Positions 50,537-59,528 are shown, counted from the stretch's first letter. The stretch is DNA of 64,000 bases from PALSA-1180 sp964624625 (GCA_964624625.1 CAZUXW010000001.1:62001-126000); one strand, 5' to 3'. Notes: a model not told the origin generated them from the letters alone. Program-made: numbers and translations.

Positions 50537-52558
50537 TTATTTCGTCTCCTTTTCAAAAGGAACGGCCTTTTGTTGGATGAGCTTGTGGGCCAATAAAAAA
50601 CTGATGAAGGAGTGGCCGTCCGCGCTGTAGTGATCATTCCCACCGACTTGGTCCGCCAGGGGAAAATAACTCAATCGAAAGACGGTCATTTCCGGCGAGA
50701 GATCCAAGACCGGAGCCTTCACCTCCTCCAAAACCTTGTTCCAAAAAAACGATTCCCTCTTGAAACCGTATAAACGGGAATAGGGCCAAAGGCACATTTC
50801 CAGCTTGACCGGATTCCCCTGGAGGTTCCTCATCGCCTCAAGCTTTTCCCTCAGCAATCCCAAGGGGAGGGCGTAGAGCTTGGCCGCCCGGTCGGCGATT
50901 TCGGGTTCTTTCAGCAATTCCAAAAGGTTGGGAATGAGTATTTGATGGGCCGGGGATAGGGAAACCTTATTCCCGGCGGCGCAAAGGTCGTAGAACTCCT
51001 TGGGCGGCCCCGGGGGGATCCTTTCTTGAAAAGGCTTCAATAAATATTCCGCGTCGACGAACCGCGCCGGAACACCCTGGGCGTTCAGGGGTCTTTGGAA
51101 AAATGTTTCCAGACTGGAGCCGTCGTCATTGGGAGAGAGCATGAACAACACTAAATCAATGTCGAATTTTTTGGCCAAATCGGGAACCATATAGTAGGGC
51201 CAAAGGTTCAAGGGCTCCCCTGAAACCTCGCCGTGGTGCAGCACCTCAAAATGAACCGGTAAATCCTCCAGCGCCGCCAGGGTGTTGAGGGATTCCTCAA
51301 GCCGCTTGGGCAGCACCGCGAACCGGTTGTAATTCTCCCAGCCTTTCCTGGCGACCTCTTCGGGGTAAAAATGAAAAGTACGGGAATCCCCAATCATGAG
51401 GATCCTAAAAGTGCGGCTTGGCTTGGCGGCGGGGTATCGGAAGTCGGTCAAGTAATCGGGGTTAATGGACTCTGAATATTTATATTCCTGCTGGTACAAA
51501 TCCCGGTAGGACGTGACCAAATGGAGAAGCGGGTGGGAAAGGTAAAGCTTTCTCTCCGAAAGGGGGTCCGCAACCATTCCCAAAGGATAGGGGCCCTCGT
51601 TATCGACCAAGAAAGCCTCGTGTTTAGGATCCTTGAAGGTATCGCCCCAAAGCGAGACAAAGGTGACAGGTTGGTATTCCGGCGTCAGCCGGGCCAGGGG
51701 GGCCTTTTCCCCCAATTGGACCGCGTATAGGACTTTCCCGGACCAAGCCAGGCTTTGGATTTTCACGCCCTTGGCGAACTCCCGCCAAGTGAAGGAATCT
51801 CCGTCTTCCTTCTCATATTTTTCCTTGGGGGCCAATTCATAAACCTGGTCCTGATAACGGCCGGCGAGGTAAAGCTTATGGTCGGCGACGCAAAGGGCGC
51901 CCGGACGGGGTACATCCTTCCTGTCTCTAAAAAAAGTGGTGACTTGCTTGGTTTTTAAGTCCACTTTCCGCAAAGTCCCCAGCTCCGGTTGGGAAAAGAT
52001 GATCCCGTTCCGTTCCGGAAAATAAACCATGTTCCAAACCAATCCTACCCGCGCTTGGGTCCCGGCGCCGTCGTTAATCCCGTCCGTGCCATTGCCGGCC
52101 AAAGTGGAAACGGTCCCGCTCTTGAGGTCAATGAGGCGGATCCGGGAGTTTCCCTCGTCATCGACGGCGATTTGATCGTTGGGCAGGCAGAGCAATCCCG
52201 CCGGTTGGTTGAAGAGGGCCGAGGATAAGGGCCCATCCGCGAAACCGGGTTTTGGACTGCCGGTCAAAGTTGAGACCTGGTTTTCGCGGCTCAAATCAAC
52301 AACTCTTACGCAGTTATTATCCCGGTCCGCCACGTAAAGCCTGGTTCCCTCCTGGTTGATGGCCATTCCTTGCGGCGTGTGGAAGAGAGCCGAATAAAAA
52401 GGCCCGTCCTCCCAACCGGCCGTTCCCTCCCCCGCCACCAAGTCGTGGTAGCTGTGCATCGGTGAAAGTGCCCAGGCGGCAAGGGAAATCATCCAAAGGA
52501 AAATAAAAAAGAGGCACGCCCTCAATCGGATGGGTTTTTCGGATATTATCATTTTCAT
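50537..52558 (-). CDS. NHL beta-propeller fused to SGNH hydrolase-like domain
   Basis: 673 residues, signal peptide to about residue 30. First half (40-330) has NHL repeats (PQGMAINQEGTRLYVADRDNNCVRVVDL; PAGLLCLPNDQIAVDDEGNSRIRLIDL). The second half is SGNH/GDSL-like: ILMIGDSRTFHF (Ser block), LFMLSPNDDGSS (Asn block), and NDHYSADGHSFISFLLAHKL (Asp-His block). An exported esterase or acyl-hydrolase on a carbohydrate is plausible. The fusion is unusual. Confidence 0.75.
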   Translation of the reverse strand: MKMIISEKPIRLRACLFFIFLWMISLAAWALSPMHSYHDLVAGEGTAGWEDGPFYSALFHTPQGMAINQEGTRLYVADRDNNCVRVVDLSRENQVSTLTGSPKPGFADGPLSSALFNQPAGLLCLPNDQIAVDDEGNSRIRLIDLKSGTVSTLAGNGTDGINDGAGTQARVGLVWNMVYFPERNGIIFSQPELGTLRKVDLKTKQVTTFFRDRKDVPRPGALCVADHKLYLAGRYQDQVYELAPKEKYEKEDGDSFTWREFAKGVKIQSLAWSGKVLYAVQLGEKAPLARLTPEYQPVTFVSLWGDTFKDPKHEAFLVDNEGPYPLGMVADPLSERKLYLSHPLLHLVTSYRDLYQQEYKYSESINPDYLTDFRYPAAKPSRTFRILMIGDSRTFHFYPEEVARKGWENYNRFAVLPKRLEESLNTLAALEDLPVHFEVLHHGEVSGEPLNLWPYYMVPDLAKKFDIDLVLFMLSPNDDGSSLETFFQRPLNAQGVPARFVDAEYLLKPFQERIPPGPPKEFYDLCAAGNKVSLSPAHQILIPNLLELLKEPEIADRAAKLYALPLGLLREKLEAMRNLQGNPVKLEMCLWPYSRLYGFKRESFFWNKVLEEVKAPVLDLSPEMTVFRLSYFPLADQVGGNDHYSADGHSFISFLLAHKLIQQKAVPFEKETK

Positions 52559-52582
52559 TTCCGGCGCCTCCTACTCTTGGCC

Positions 52583-53521
52583 CTACCTTTTCGCCTCATT
52601 TTGAGCCTGTTGGTAGAAATAAGCCACTTCCACCCCGAACAACACGATCGTCCAAGACAAGTAAAACCACAGTAGGATGACCGGCACCGTCCAAAGGGCG
52701 CCGTACACCTGGGAACGGGCGGTGACATGGAGGGTGTACCAGCCCAGAACCCACTGCCCCAGTTCCAACAACAACGCCGCCAAAAATCCGGAAGCCGCCG
52801 CCGTTTTAAAACTGGTCTTCGCGTTAGGAATCCAATAGTACATCCATCCGCAGATGGCCCAAAGGCACAAAAAAGGGACGGCGGCGGAAAGCATCCATGT
52901 TCCAAAACCCGTCTTCAATAAATAACCTCCTTGGAACCAACCCCGGAAGGATATCAACAGGGCCGCCAAAAGAGGCGCCCCGATCAAAAGGGAGCCAAAG
53001 CGGAAAAACTGGTTCGGAAGGGATCTGCTTTCCTCCACTCCCCAGAGAAAATTAAAGGAATTCTCCACGTCGCGCAGGAGGAGGAAAAGCACCACGGCGA
53101 AAACCGCCAACCCCGCCAGCCCCATTTTTTTCGCCCGGTTGGCGAAATGATTGACCATCCAGTGTATTTTTTGCCGGCCCGCTTCCCTTAATTCCTTGAG
53201 GTTTTGCGGCTCCGGCGGACCGAAGGCGTCGGCATCATCGGAACTCTCCACGGGATAGATGATATCCACGAACTTGTCCAAGAGCTGTTCCCGCTTCTGG
53301 GTGAAGGCGTCGCCCGCTAGGACCGCCATCAATATGGCCAAAGCCGGCACCAGGGCCAAGGCCGTCTTGAAGGCCAGAGAACTGGCGTAGAGCCTTTTGC
53401 GGCCCTTGATGTTGTGGGAAGCCCTTCCGAAGGCGCGGCCCACGGCCTTGAGAAGCTGGCGCAGGTCGTTTAATAATCCACGGGGCGCGGTATATTTAGA
53501 CCGGTTCGGGAAATAATTCAC
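52583..53521 (-). CDS. YihY/BrkB-family membrane protein
   Basis: 312 residues with six hydrophobic helices. YASSLAFKTALALVPALAILMAVL and the later RSQVYGALWTVPVILLWFYLSWTIVLFGVEVAYFY are typical of the YihY/UPF0761 family, whose function is still debated. A 75-residue loop holds an acidic insert (SSDDADAFGPPEPQ). The next gene downstream is the NHL-SGNH gene. Confidence 0.9.
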   Translation of the reverse strand: MNYFPNRSKYTAPRGLLNDLRQLLKAVGRAFGRASHNIKGRKRLYASSLAFKTALALVPALAILMAVLAGDAFTQKREQLLDKFVDIIYPVESSDDADAFGPPEPQNLKELREAGRQKIHWMVNHFANRAKKMGLAGLAVFAVVLFLLLRDVENSFNFLWGVEESRSLPNQFFRFGSLLIGAPLLAALLISFRGWFQGGYLLKTGFGTWMLSAAVPFLCLWAICGWMYYWIPNAKTSFKTAAASGFLAALLLELGQWVLGWYTLHVTARSQVYGALWTVPVILLWFYLSWTIVLFGVEVAYFYQQAQNEAKR

Positions 53522-53589
53522 TCGGGACGCCTTTTCCTAAAGGTAGAATGGGGCCATTGTAAACCAAATCCATTTTTCCCAAGGCTAAA

Positions 53590-54213
53590 ATGAACCGAAC
53601 CTCCGCACTCCCCTTACGAAGCCAAACCCCTCCCGTTTGGGCGGAAGAAGCCCTCCAAGATCCCCTGGAACTGTTATCGGACCAGGCCTACCTGGAAAAA
53701 AAAGCCGCCAACAACGCCCTGGAATTTTTGAACCTTTGGCCCAGCTCAAAACCGCCGGTCCATTGGCTCTCCTCCATCGCCGCCATCGCCAAGGATGAGG
53801 CCCAGCACCTCCAAATGGTCTTGAAACTCCTGGAAAAAAAGGGAGGGACCTTAGCCCGTTCCCACAAGAACCCCTACGCTTTCGACCTGCGAAAGCTCGT
53901 CCGCCAAGGCAAAGGTAGCCAGGAACTGGCGGACCGGCTTTTGGTATCCGCCCTCATCGAGGCCCGATCCTGCGAAAGGTTCGAACGCTTAAGCGAATCA
54001 GGGTCGGACTCGGAATTGGCGAAATTTTATAAAAGCCTCATCGCCTCGGAAAACGGGCACTATCAACTTTTCGTCGACATGGCCAAAAAGGTGCTTCCCG
54101 CCAAGGAAGTGGAAGCCAGGTGGAACAGACTTTTGGACGAGGAAGCGGTCATTATCCTGGCCCAGCCAAGCGGACCCAGAATTCACAGCGGAATCAACGA
54201 AAGAAGGGCTTAA
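53590..54213 (+). CDS. miaE: tRNA-(ms2io6A37)-hydroxylase
   Basis: 207 residues. Non-haem diiron enzyme that hydroxylates the isopentenyl group of the modified A37 in tRNA, oxygen-dependent. Diiron ligands are in LEKKAANNALEF, IAKDEAQHLQMV, ALIEARSCERF and IASENGHYQLFVDMA. MiaE requires O2, so it hints at oxygen use. Preceded by AAGG seven bases before ATG. Confidence 0.92.
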   Translation: MNRTSALPLRSQTPPVWAEEALQDPLELLSDQAYLEKKAANNALEFLNLWPSSKPPVHWLSSIAAIAKDEAQHLQMVLKLLEKKGGTLARSHKNPYAFDLRKLVRQGKGSQELADRLLVSALIEARSCERFERLSESGSDSELAKFYKSLIASENGHYQLFVDMAKKVLPAKEVEARWNRLLDEEAVIILAQPSGPRIHSGINERRA

Positions 54214-54287
54214 AAAACGGCAGGGTCCATGACCGCCCCGCTTAATCGTGATAAAATCTAACAATGTTAATTCACAGGAGGAAAAGG

Positions 54288-54524
54288 ATGAAAAAAGTGA
54301 ATCAAAAGGGCGAAGGGATGGTTCAAAATCTTTTATTCCTAGTGATTTTGGCCGGAATCGGATACGCCGGTTATGTGTATCTTTGGCCCATGGTCTCGGG
54401 CCCCAGCACTCCCGCAACCCAGACGGCAGCTCCGCCTACCGGTGATCAAAAAGCCGGCTCCATGGCCGGCGCCGCCGTTCAAGGCGCCGCCGCCGCAGGC
54501 GAGGTCTACGGCAGCGGAAGGTAA
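54288..54524 (+). CDS. Small unknown membrane-anchored protein
   Basis: 78 residues from ATG 54288, seven bases after AGGAGG. One hydrophobic helix (NLLFLVILAGIGYAGYVYLWPMV) then a Pro/Thr/Ala-rich tail. Unknown. A 24-base-arm palindrome follows. Confidence 0.55.
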   Translation: MKKVNQKGEGMVQNLLFLVILAGIGYAGYVYLWPMVSGPSTPATQTAAPPTGDQKAGSMAGAAVQGAAAAGEVYGSGR

Positions 54525-54538
54525 CAAATATTAACTTC

Positions 54539-54587
54539 CCCCCTCACCCTACCCTCTCCCTCGAGGGGAGAGGGTAGGGTGAGGGGG
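54539..54587. repeat. Long palindrome, CCCTCACCCTA type
   Basis: Near-perfect inverted repeat, arms CCCCCTCACCCTACCCTCTCC and complement, with a loop CCTCGAGG. Similar palindromes are scattered in many bacterial genomes. No T tract, so not a strong terminator by itself. Confidence 0.75.
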
Positions 54588-54604
54588 ATTTATACCGTTT
54601 CCTT

Positions 54605-55500
54605 TTAAGAAGCGATGACCACCACCCGCTTTTCCTTCTCTGGATCAACCACCGTCTTATCCAAATCGCTCATTTCGGAAAACCGGACTTGTTGAAAACC
54701 TTCTTCCCTTAGCCACTTCGCGANNNNNNNNNNNNNNNNNNNNNNNNNNNNNNNNNNNNNNNNNNNNNNNNNNNNNNNNNNNNNNNNNNNNNNNNNNNNN
54801 NNNNNNNNNNNNNNNNNNNNNNNCTCATTTCGGAAAACCGGACTTGTTGAAAACCTTCTTCCCTTAGCCACTTCGCGATCTCCGCCATTGAAAAGGTTTG
54901 ATTCTCGATAACGGTCTCAAACAGCTCATTCCCCACCGCGATCTTCAACCTCATCACCGCCCGGCCCTTGGTTTCGTCAAATTCCCCATGGCTCCGGACG
55001 CTTTCCCCTTCCAGGCTGGACGCCTCATCTCCCGCCCATGCCCTCAGTCCCAACGCCGTGTGATAGTCAAAAACAAAGGCGCCGCCAGGCGCCAGGGACA
55101 ATCTTACGGACTGAAAACATCCCCTGAGGGCCGCCTGGGTCTCCAAGTGATTGAGGGAGTTATAAGTGGAAACAACCATCCCAAAAGGGCCGGGGATTTC
55201 AAACCCGGACAGGTTCCCCTCCACAAAATCGGCTTTTCCCGAAACCAGGTGGCGGCGGCACCGTTCCTCCGCTTTCAACAGCATATCCGGCGACAGGTCC
55301 AAACCGGTAAAGTCATAACCCGCTTCCAAAAAATGGAAAGCCAAATGACCTGTGCCGCAGCCCAGATCCAAAACCCGGGGATAGGAATTGATATGAGGCT
55401 GGGTCGAAAAAAAACGGATGAGGTGGGGTGCGGCTCTTTTGGCATAATCGCTGAACCGCCGGTCATATATCTCAGCGAAATTTCTTCCATAAGGATTCAT
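54605..55500 (-). CDS. Class I SAM-dependent methyltransferase, broken by an assembly gap
   Basis: Start at ATG 55500 (MNPYGRNF), with GGAGG ten bases upstream. Motif I VLDLGCGTGHLAFHFLEAGYDFTGLDLS, motif II region DFVEGNLSGFEIPGPFGMVVSTYNSLNHL and LAPGGAFVFDYHT. The frame crosses the N gap at 54724-54823. The 55 bases before and after the gap are identical, so joining them gives a continuous frame of about 245 residues ending VVVIAS. Substrate unknown. Not a true pseudogene. Confidence 0.85.
54669..54878. other. Assembly gap of 100 N with identical 55-base flanks
   Basis: 54669-54723 and 54824-54878 are the same sequence (starting CTCATTTCGG, ending CTTCGCGA). This is the signature of two contigs that overlapped but were joined with a fixed-length N gap, so the real gap length is minus 55. 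Confidence 0.9.
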
Positions 55501-55674
55501 GTAAACGGGGCCTCCAAGACCATCCAGTAAGGTCATTATTTTAGCCGACAGGCCGGGGGAATGGAGCGCGGAAATTCCCTGGCAATTCAGGAAGCCATCT
55601 GAAAGACCGCATCCGCTACATTGACTATAGGACAGGCCAAGCCTAGTATCTTCCAAACCCATCAGGAGGGAAAT

Positions 55675-55992
55675 ATGCGGTGGTACCACTACGTTTCATA
55701 CTTTTGGGGCGGGGCTTTCCTCGCCAATGCCGTTCCCCACTTCGTCAGCGGTGTGACGGGCCACCCCTTTCAAAGCCCCTTCGCTTCCCCGCCCGGCGAG
55801 GGATTGTCCTCCGCGACCGTGAACGTGTTATGGGGTTCCCTCAACCTTGCCATCGCCTACCTTCTTTTGATCCGCGTGGGAACCTTTGACTTGAGGAAAA
55901 TTCCGCATGTTCTGGCATCAGGGGCTGGTTCCTTACTGATGGCGGTCATGCTGGCCCACGCCTTTGGCCGATTCTACGGCGGGAACCTCTAA
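55675..55992 (+). CDS. Small multi-pass membrane protein, widespread family
   Basis: 105 residues from ATG 55675, with AGGAGGG five bases before it. Four hydrophobic spans: WYHYVSYFWGGAFLANAVPHF, SGVTGHPFQSPFASPPG loop, NVLWGSLNLAIAYLLLIRV and LASGAGSLLMAVMLAHAFG. The pattern is one I have seen as a conserved hypothetical. No function known. Confidence 0.7.
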   Translation: MRWYHYVSYFWGGAFLANAVPHFVSGVTGHPFQSPFASPPGEGLSSATVNVLWGSLNLAIAYLLLIRVGTFDLRKIPHVLASGAGSLLMAVMLAHAFGRFYGGNL

Positions 55993-56049
55993 CAACTTGA
56001 TTTTTGATTTTTTTATTGCCCTCGTCGGATCCCCGGCTTGAACAACCTT

Positions 56050-57009
56050 TTAGACGCTGTCGGAGTGGCTGGCTGCCTCGAATTCATCCTCGAGGCTGAA
56101 GTAGCGCTCACCCATGTCGCAGCAGATCGTGACGATGCGGGCCTCGGCGCCGAAGCGTTGGGCGATTTTCAGGGCCGCGGAGACGTTGGCGCCGGAGGAG
56201 ATGCCCAACAATAAACCCTCTTCCCGGGCCAACCTTTTCGCCATGGCGAAAGCCTCTTTATCCTCAATGGTAATCACCTCATCCAACACCGATCGATTTA
56301 AGACGGGCGGAACGAATCCCGCTCCGATGCCTTGGATGCGGTGAACGCCCGGCTTTCCGCCGGAGAGGACCGCCGAGGAAGCAGGTTCCACGCCGATAAT
56401 TTTAATTTTAGGGTTCTTCGCCTTGAAATACTCGCCGACGCCCGTCACGGTCCCGCCGGTTCCGATGCCGGCCACGAATACGTCGAACTTGCCCTCGGTG
56501 TCTTTCTCGATCTCGGGAGCGGTGGTTTTTTTATGGGCCTCCGGGTTGGCCCGGTTGGCGAACTGTTCCGGCATAAAATAGCCCGGATTTTGCTCCTTGA
56601 TGGACTTGGCCTTTTCCAAAGCCGCGGTCATGAGCCCCTTGGCCGGGGTCAAGACGAGTTCGGCTCCATAGGCCTTTAACAAGACCCGCCGCTCCTGGCT
56701 CATATCCTCCGGCATGACCAAAATGAGCTTGTAGCCCCTTTGGGCGCAGACCATGGCCAATCCGATGCCCGTGTTGCCGCTGGTCGGCTCCACCAGGGTT
56801 CCACCCGGTTTTAGGACGCCTCTTTTTTCAGCGTCCTCGATCATCGCCAGGGCGATCCGGTCCTTCACGCTGCCGCCGGGATTATAAAATTCCAGCTTGC
56901 AAAGAATCTGGGCGTGGGACTTATCAGGAATTCTTTGAAGTTTCAAAAGAGGGGTATTGCCGATGAGGTTCGTGATATTCGAAGCCAAGGGGTAGCGGTT
57001 GAAGGTCAT
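56050..57009 (-). CDS. cysK: Cysteine synthase, second copy (CysK/CysM family)
   Basis: 319 residues from ATG 57009. PLP Lys in NPGGSVKDRIALAMIEDAEK, TSGNTGIGLAMVCAQRGYK, GIGTGGTVTGVGEYFKA and SGGKPGVHRIQGIGAGFVPP. CysK-like length. Overlaps the ThiF-like gene by 4 bases (ATGA). It is the last gene of the thrC operon under the SAM-I riboswitch, and so differs in regulation from the first copy. It could use a protein thiocarboxylate as sulfur donor, as in CysM. Confidence 0.93.
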   Translation of the reverse strand: MTFNRYPLASNITNLIGNTPLLKLQRIPDKSHAQILCKLEFYNPGGSVKDRIALAMIEDAEKRGVLKPGGTLVEPTSGNTGIGLAMVCAQRGYKLILVMPEDMSQERRVLLKAYGAELVLTPAKGLMTAALEKAKSIKEQNPGYFMPEQFANRANPEAHKKTTAPEIEKDTEGKFDVFVAGIGTGGTVTGVGEYFKAKNPKIKIIGVEPASSAVLSGGKPGVHRIQGIGAGFVPPVLNRSVLDEVITIEDKEAFAMAKRLAREEGLLLGISSGANVSAALKIAQRFGAEARIVTICCDMGERYFSLEDEFEAASHSDSV

Positions 57010-57638
57010 GGGATAGGGGCCTTCCCGGCCTCGGAGGAGGCGGCAGGGCAATTGGCGCTGGCCCTCACTTCGTGTTGCAGGGACAATCCATCCTCAAAAG
57101 AATTCATCCAAACTTTTCCTTCCAGTGGCGAGGTTCCCCTCAATATCCATTGGAGGGCTTCCGTCGCGGCCATGGCCCCCATAATCCGATCAAGGGCGAA
57201 TTCTCCAGCTGATATTTCCGCGGCTTTTCCGACCGGCACCGAAAAGGCTTTGGGATTCGACGCCTCAAAACACTCCAAGCAAGGGCACCCTTTAGAAGAA
57301 CCTTTCAGGAATAATGAGAATCCAGAACCGCCGCGCCAGGCGAATAGAGCCGCCTGTGCTGTCGAACGAACCTGGCGGTTCAGCCGCCGGCGCCAATCGG
57401 AGTCTCGAGTGACGACAAGAATCAACCCAACGGGCGACAGGCCAGCTTTTTCTTGTGGATCTAATAATTTTAACCGCGATAGACCTGAACGGGAAAGGGC
57501 GGTCTGGGCGGCTTCGAGAGCGGAGCCCTCACCCGCCAATTGAACGGAGGCCGATTCCCACTTCGCCTGGCCCTCCGCTCCAACTCCCGGAAGGATGGTT
57601 TGACGGGAAAAGCGGTCCTTGAGACCAGGGGATTCCAT
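57006..57638 (-). CDS. Degenerate ThiF/MoeB-like protein
   Basis: 210 residues. RFSRQTILPGVGAEGQAKW at about residue 9 is the typical N-terminal helix of the ThiF/MoeB family, followed by AGEGSALEAAQTALSRSG where the nucleotide glycine loop is weak. The central Arg/Asp catalytic motifs are missing. CPCLECF resembles the zinc knuckle and MGAMAATEALQWIL the C-terminal helix. Start 6 bases after the NIL gene. It may act as a partner or scaffold for a carrier, while the complete enzyme is at 46238-46945. Confidence 0.65.
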   Translation of the reverse strand: MESPGLKDRFSRQTILPGVGAEGQAKWESASVQLAGEGSALEAAQTALSRSGLSRLKLLDPQEKAGLSPVGLILVVTRDSDWRRRLNRQVRSTAQAALFAWRGGSGFSLFLKGSSKGCPCLECFEASNPKAFSVPVGKAAEISAGEFALDRIMGAMAATEALQWILRGTSPLEGKVWMNSFEDGLSLQHEVRASANCPAASSEAGKAPIP

Positions 57639-57643
57639 GAAGG

Positions 57644-57889
57644 TTATTCGACGACGTCTTTTTCGATGGGGTTCACGTCGATACCCTGCCGTGTCAAATC
57701 CGCCAGGGCTTCCTTCACGATTTTTTCATCCCCCGCAATTTCCATTTGGACATAGCCGAAGCCCTTGGTGATGGAGGCGCGCCGGACATTGACGGTGACG
57801 TCATATTGTTTGATCATTTTTGACAGGACCGGTTCCGTCACGAGGTTGTTGGGATAATCCAGTTCGACGAGTTTCTTGATGGAAGCCAT
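57644..57889 (-). CDS. NIL-domain protein
   Basis: 81 residues. The NIL ferredoxin-like fold: IKKLVELDYPNNLVTEPVLSKMIKQYDVTVNVRRASITKGFGYVQMEIAGDE, as in the C-terminal domain of MetN and of the DUF39/NIL homocysteine-forming enzyme. AGGAGATTAT precedes the start. Probably binds methionine or takes part in sulfur transfer to make homocysteine. In the thrC operon. Confidence 0.85.
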   Translation of the reverse strand: MASIKKLVELDYPNNLVTEPVLSKMIKQYDVTVNVRRASITKGFGYVQMEIAGDEKIVKEALADLTRQGIDVNPIEKDVVE

Positions 57890-57909
57890 ATAATCTCCTG
57901 AAACCTAGT

Positions 57910-57998
57910 TCAACCACGAAGGCACGAAGCCACTAAGAAAGAAAAAATACTTTTGTGAAAAAAACCGTTTTCTTCGAGTCTTCGTGGCTTCGTGTCGA
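57910..57998. repeat. Short inverted-repeat element, CACGAAG family
   Basis: Arms ACCACGAAGGCACGAAGCCA (from 57913) and the complement of CTTCGTGGCTTCGTGTCG (ending about 57997), spaced by about 40 AT-rich bases. Lies between the carrier gene and the NIL gene, inside the thrC operon. Confidence 0.75.
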
Positions 57999-58007
57999 AA
58001 TTTTCCT

Positions 58008-58289
58008 TTAATACTTACCGCCGGCGATGGCCGGCACGATGGAGACCTGGTCCCCCGCCTTAACAACGGTGGCTTCCCCCTGCAGGAAACGGATGTCTTC
58101 CTCATTCAGGTAAATGTTGACGAAACGGCGGATATTGCCCTTTTCGTCGCAGATCCGGTCCTTTAAACCGTTGAAGTTCTTTCCCAGATTCTCGATGAGT
58201 TCCTTAACCGTATTCCCCTCGGCGTTGACTTCCGCCTGGTTATTGGTCAGGTTGCGTAAAGGGGTGGGGATCAGCACTTTCACTGCCAT
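58008..58289 (-). CDS. ThiS/MoaD-like sulfur carrier with C-terminal Gly-Gly-Lys-Tyr
   Basis: 93 residues. Ubiquitin-like: VKVLIPTPLRNLTNNQAEVNAEG, VKELIENLGKNFNGL, RRFVNIYLNEEDIRFLQGEATVVKAGDQVSIVPAIAGGKY. Canonical carriers end in Gly-Gly; this one has two extra residues, so it would need trimming by a protease before adenylation. That is the situation of HcyS-type carriers in protein-thiocarboxylate methionine synthesis. CAGGAGGAGC precedes the ATG. Confidence 0.88.
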   Translation of the reverse strand: MAVKVLIPTPLRNLTNNQAEVNAEGNTVKELIENLGKNFNGLKDRICDEKGNIRRFVNIYLNEEDIRFLQGEATVVKAGDQVSIVPAIAGGKY

Positions 58290-58406
58290 GAAGCTCCTCC
58301 TGAATTGAATGATACGAATGAATTATGGCTGATGAAGGCTTGTTTTTTCTAGGGGAAAATGGGCGATTCTTGGAAAAAATTCAGTTCCTGTCCTTTACAA
58401 GGACCT

Positions 58407-58838
58407 TCAGGGCTTCCGTTCGGGCCTGTCGCGGCGTGGTCCATAAATCGTCCAGGCAAAAGTCAAAGCCGAGAGGACGATGGCGATTATTGACAAAAAA
58501 TCCCGCCAAGACCCGTTCGAGGCCCAAGGGCTGTCTCGCTTAATTCTCTCCATGAACTTCTTCAAGTCAGGATTTTGGGGATGCAGCCTCAGGCTCTCCC
58601 TCATCGCCACCACCGCCTCAGTGCGGTTGGCGGATTGATAATAGGCTTCTCCCAGGAATTGGTAGGCCTGCCAGTAATCGGGCCTTTGGTCCACCGCCGC
58701 GCGGAAATACTGGACGGCTTTTTCATAGTCCTTCTGCTTCATTAGATCCATGCCGGCGTTGTAATAATCCTCCGGCGAAGTGGCCGAAGCCGCCAGGGGA
58801 TGGGCCAGCAAGATCAGAAGGAATAGTACTTTTTTCAT
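58407..58838 (-). CDS. TPR protein, exported and membrane-anchored
   Basis: 143 residues. Signal peptide to about residue 19, two to three TPR units (YYNAGMDLMKQKDYEKAVQYFRAAVDQRPDYWQAYQFLGEAYYQ), and a C-terminal hydrophobic helix (FLSIIAIVLSALTFAWTIYG). Role unknown. Between the carrier and an unknown gene. Confidence 0.75.
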   Translation of the reverse strand: MKKVLFLLILLAHPLAASATSPEDYYNAGMDLMKQKDYEKAVQYFRAAVDQRPDYWQAYQFLGEAYYQSANRTEAVVAMRESLRLHPQNPDLKKFMERIKRDSPWASNGSWRDFLSIIAIVLSALTFAWTIYGPRRDRPERKP

Positions 58839-58913
58839 TCATTGCCCTTTCGCCATTTTGACTTGCCCCCCTTTGAAAAAGGGGAAAGATAATCGCAAAC
58901 CCATCATTCTACC

Positions 58914-59528
58914 CTATTGCGGATTCATCTCCATAAACTCCACGCATTCGTCCCTGATTTCCTGAAGTTCCCTGTCCCGTACCTTCCGGAGGCACCTCAA
59001 ACGGCGCCTGAATTCAGAGGCTTGGGCCTCATCCTTATCGGTGTAGTCGGAGCCGTAATTCATCAGCAAGGCGTCCAAGCGCGGGACCAATCGGCGGTTC
59101 GCCTTCAGGGTCCTTAAAAAAAGCCTGGGATTTCGGCAGATCAGCTTCCCCAGGAGGATGTCGAGGCTCTCGGCCAATTCCCCGTCGGCGACCGTGTAAA
59201 AACGGAAGGCCAGGTTGGTGGAGTTGACCTTCCCCCGGAAAATCTGGCTTTCCAGGGATCCCAGGTTTTTCAGGATGTATTTCTCCGTCTCCAAATGGTT
59301 CCGCCGCGAGGAGGGGGGGGCGGCGTAGCCCAGGTCCTTTGGAAGGTAGGAGGCGGCTTTCATGGCGTTTTCCTCGGAAGGGTCCTTCGAGTAGCGGGCG
59401 TAGGCCGCCCTCATGGAATCCCAGTCCACGCTGGTTTCCGCCAGCAGGGACCCAGGTCCCGCCCAGCCGGCCCATAGCATGATGAAAAAAAACACGCCCC
59501 TCGGGAAAATTGAATAATAAGACGGCAT
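58914..59528 (-). CDS. Unknown exported protein
   Basis: 204 residues from ATG 59528, GGGAG upstream. Signal peptide to about residue 27 (IFPRGVFFFIMLWAGWAGPGSLLAET). The mature part is helical (WDSMRAAYARYSKDPSEENAMKAASYL; SLDILLGKLICRNPRLFLRTLKANRRLVPRLDALL). No family recognised. Follows thrC by 67 bases. Confidence 0.6.
   Translation of the reverse strand: MPSYYSIFPRGVFFFIMLWAGWAGPGSLLAETSVDWDSMRAAYARYSKDPSEENAMKAASYLPKDLGYAAPPSSRRNHLETEKYILKNLGSLESQIFRGKVNSTNLAFRFYTVADGELAESLDILLGKLICRNPRLFLRTLKANRRLVPRLDALLMNYGSDYTDKDEAQASEFRRRLRCLRKVRDRELQEIRDECVEFMEMNPQ

Noticed and set aside
54669..54878. Tandem duplication in the methyltransferase
   Set aside because: Duplicated bases flank exactly the 100-N gap, so an assembly artefact.
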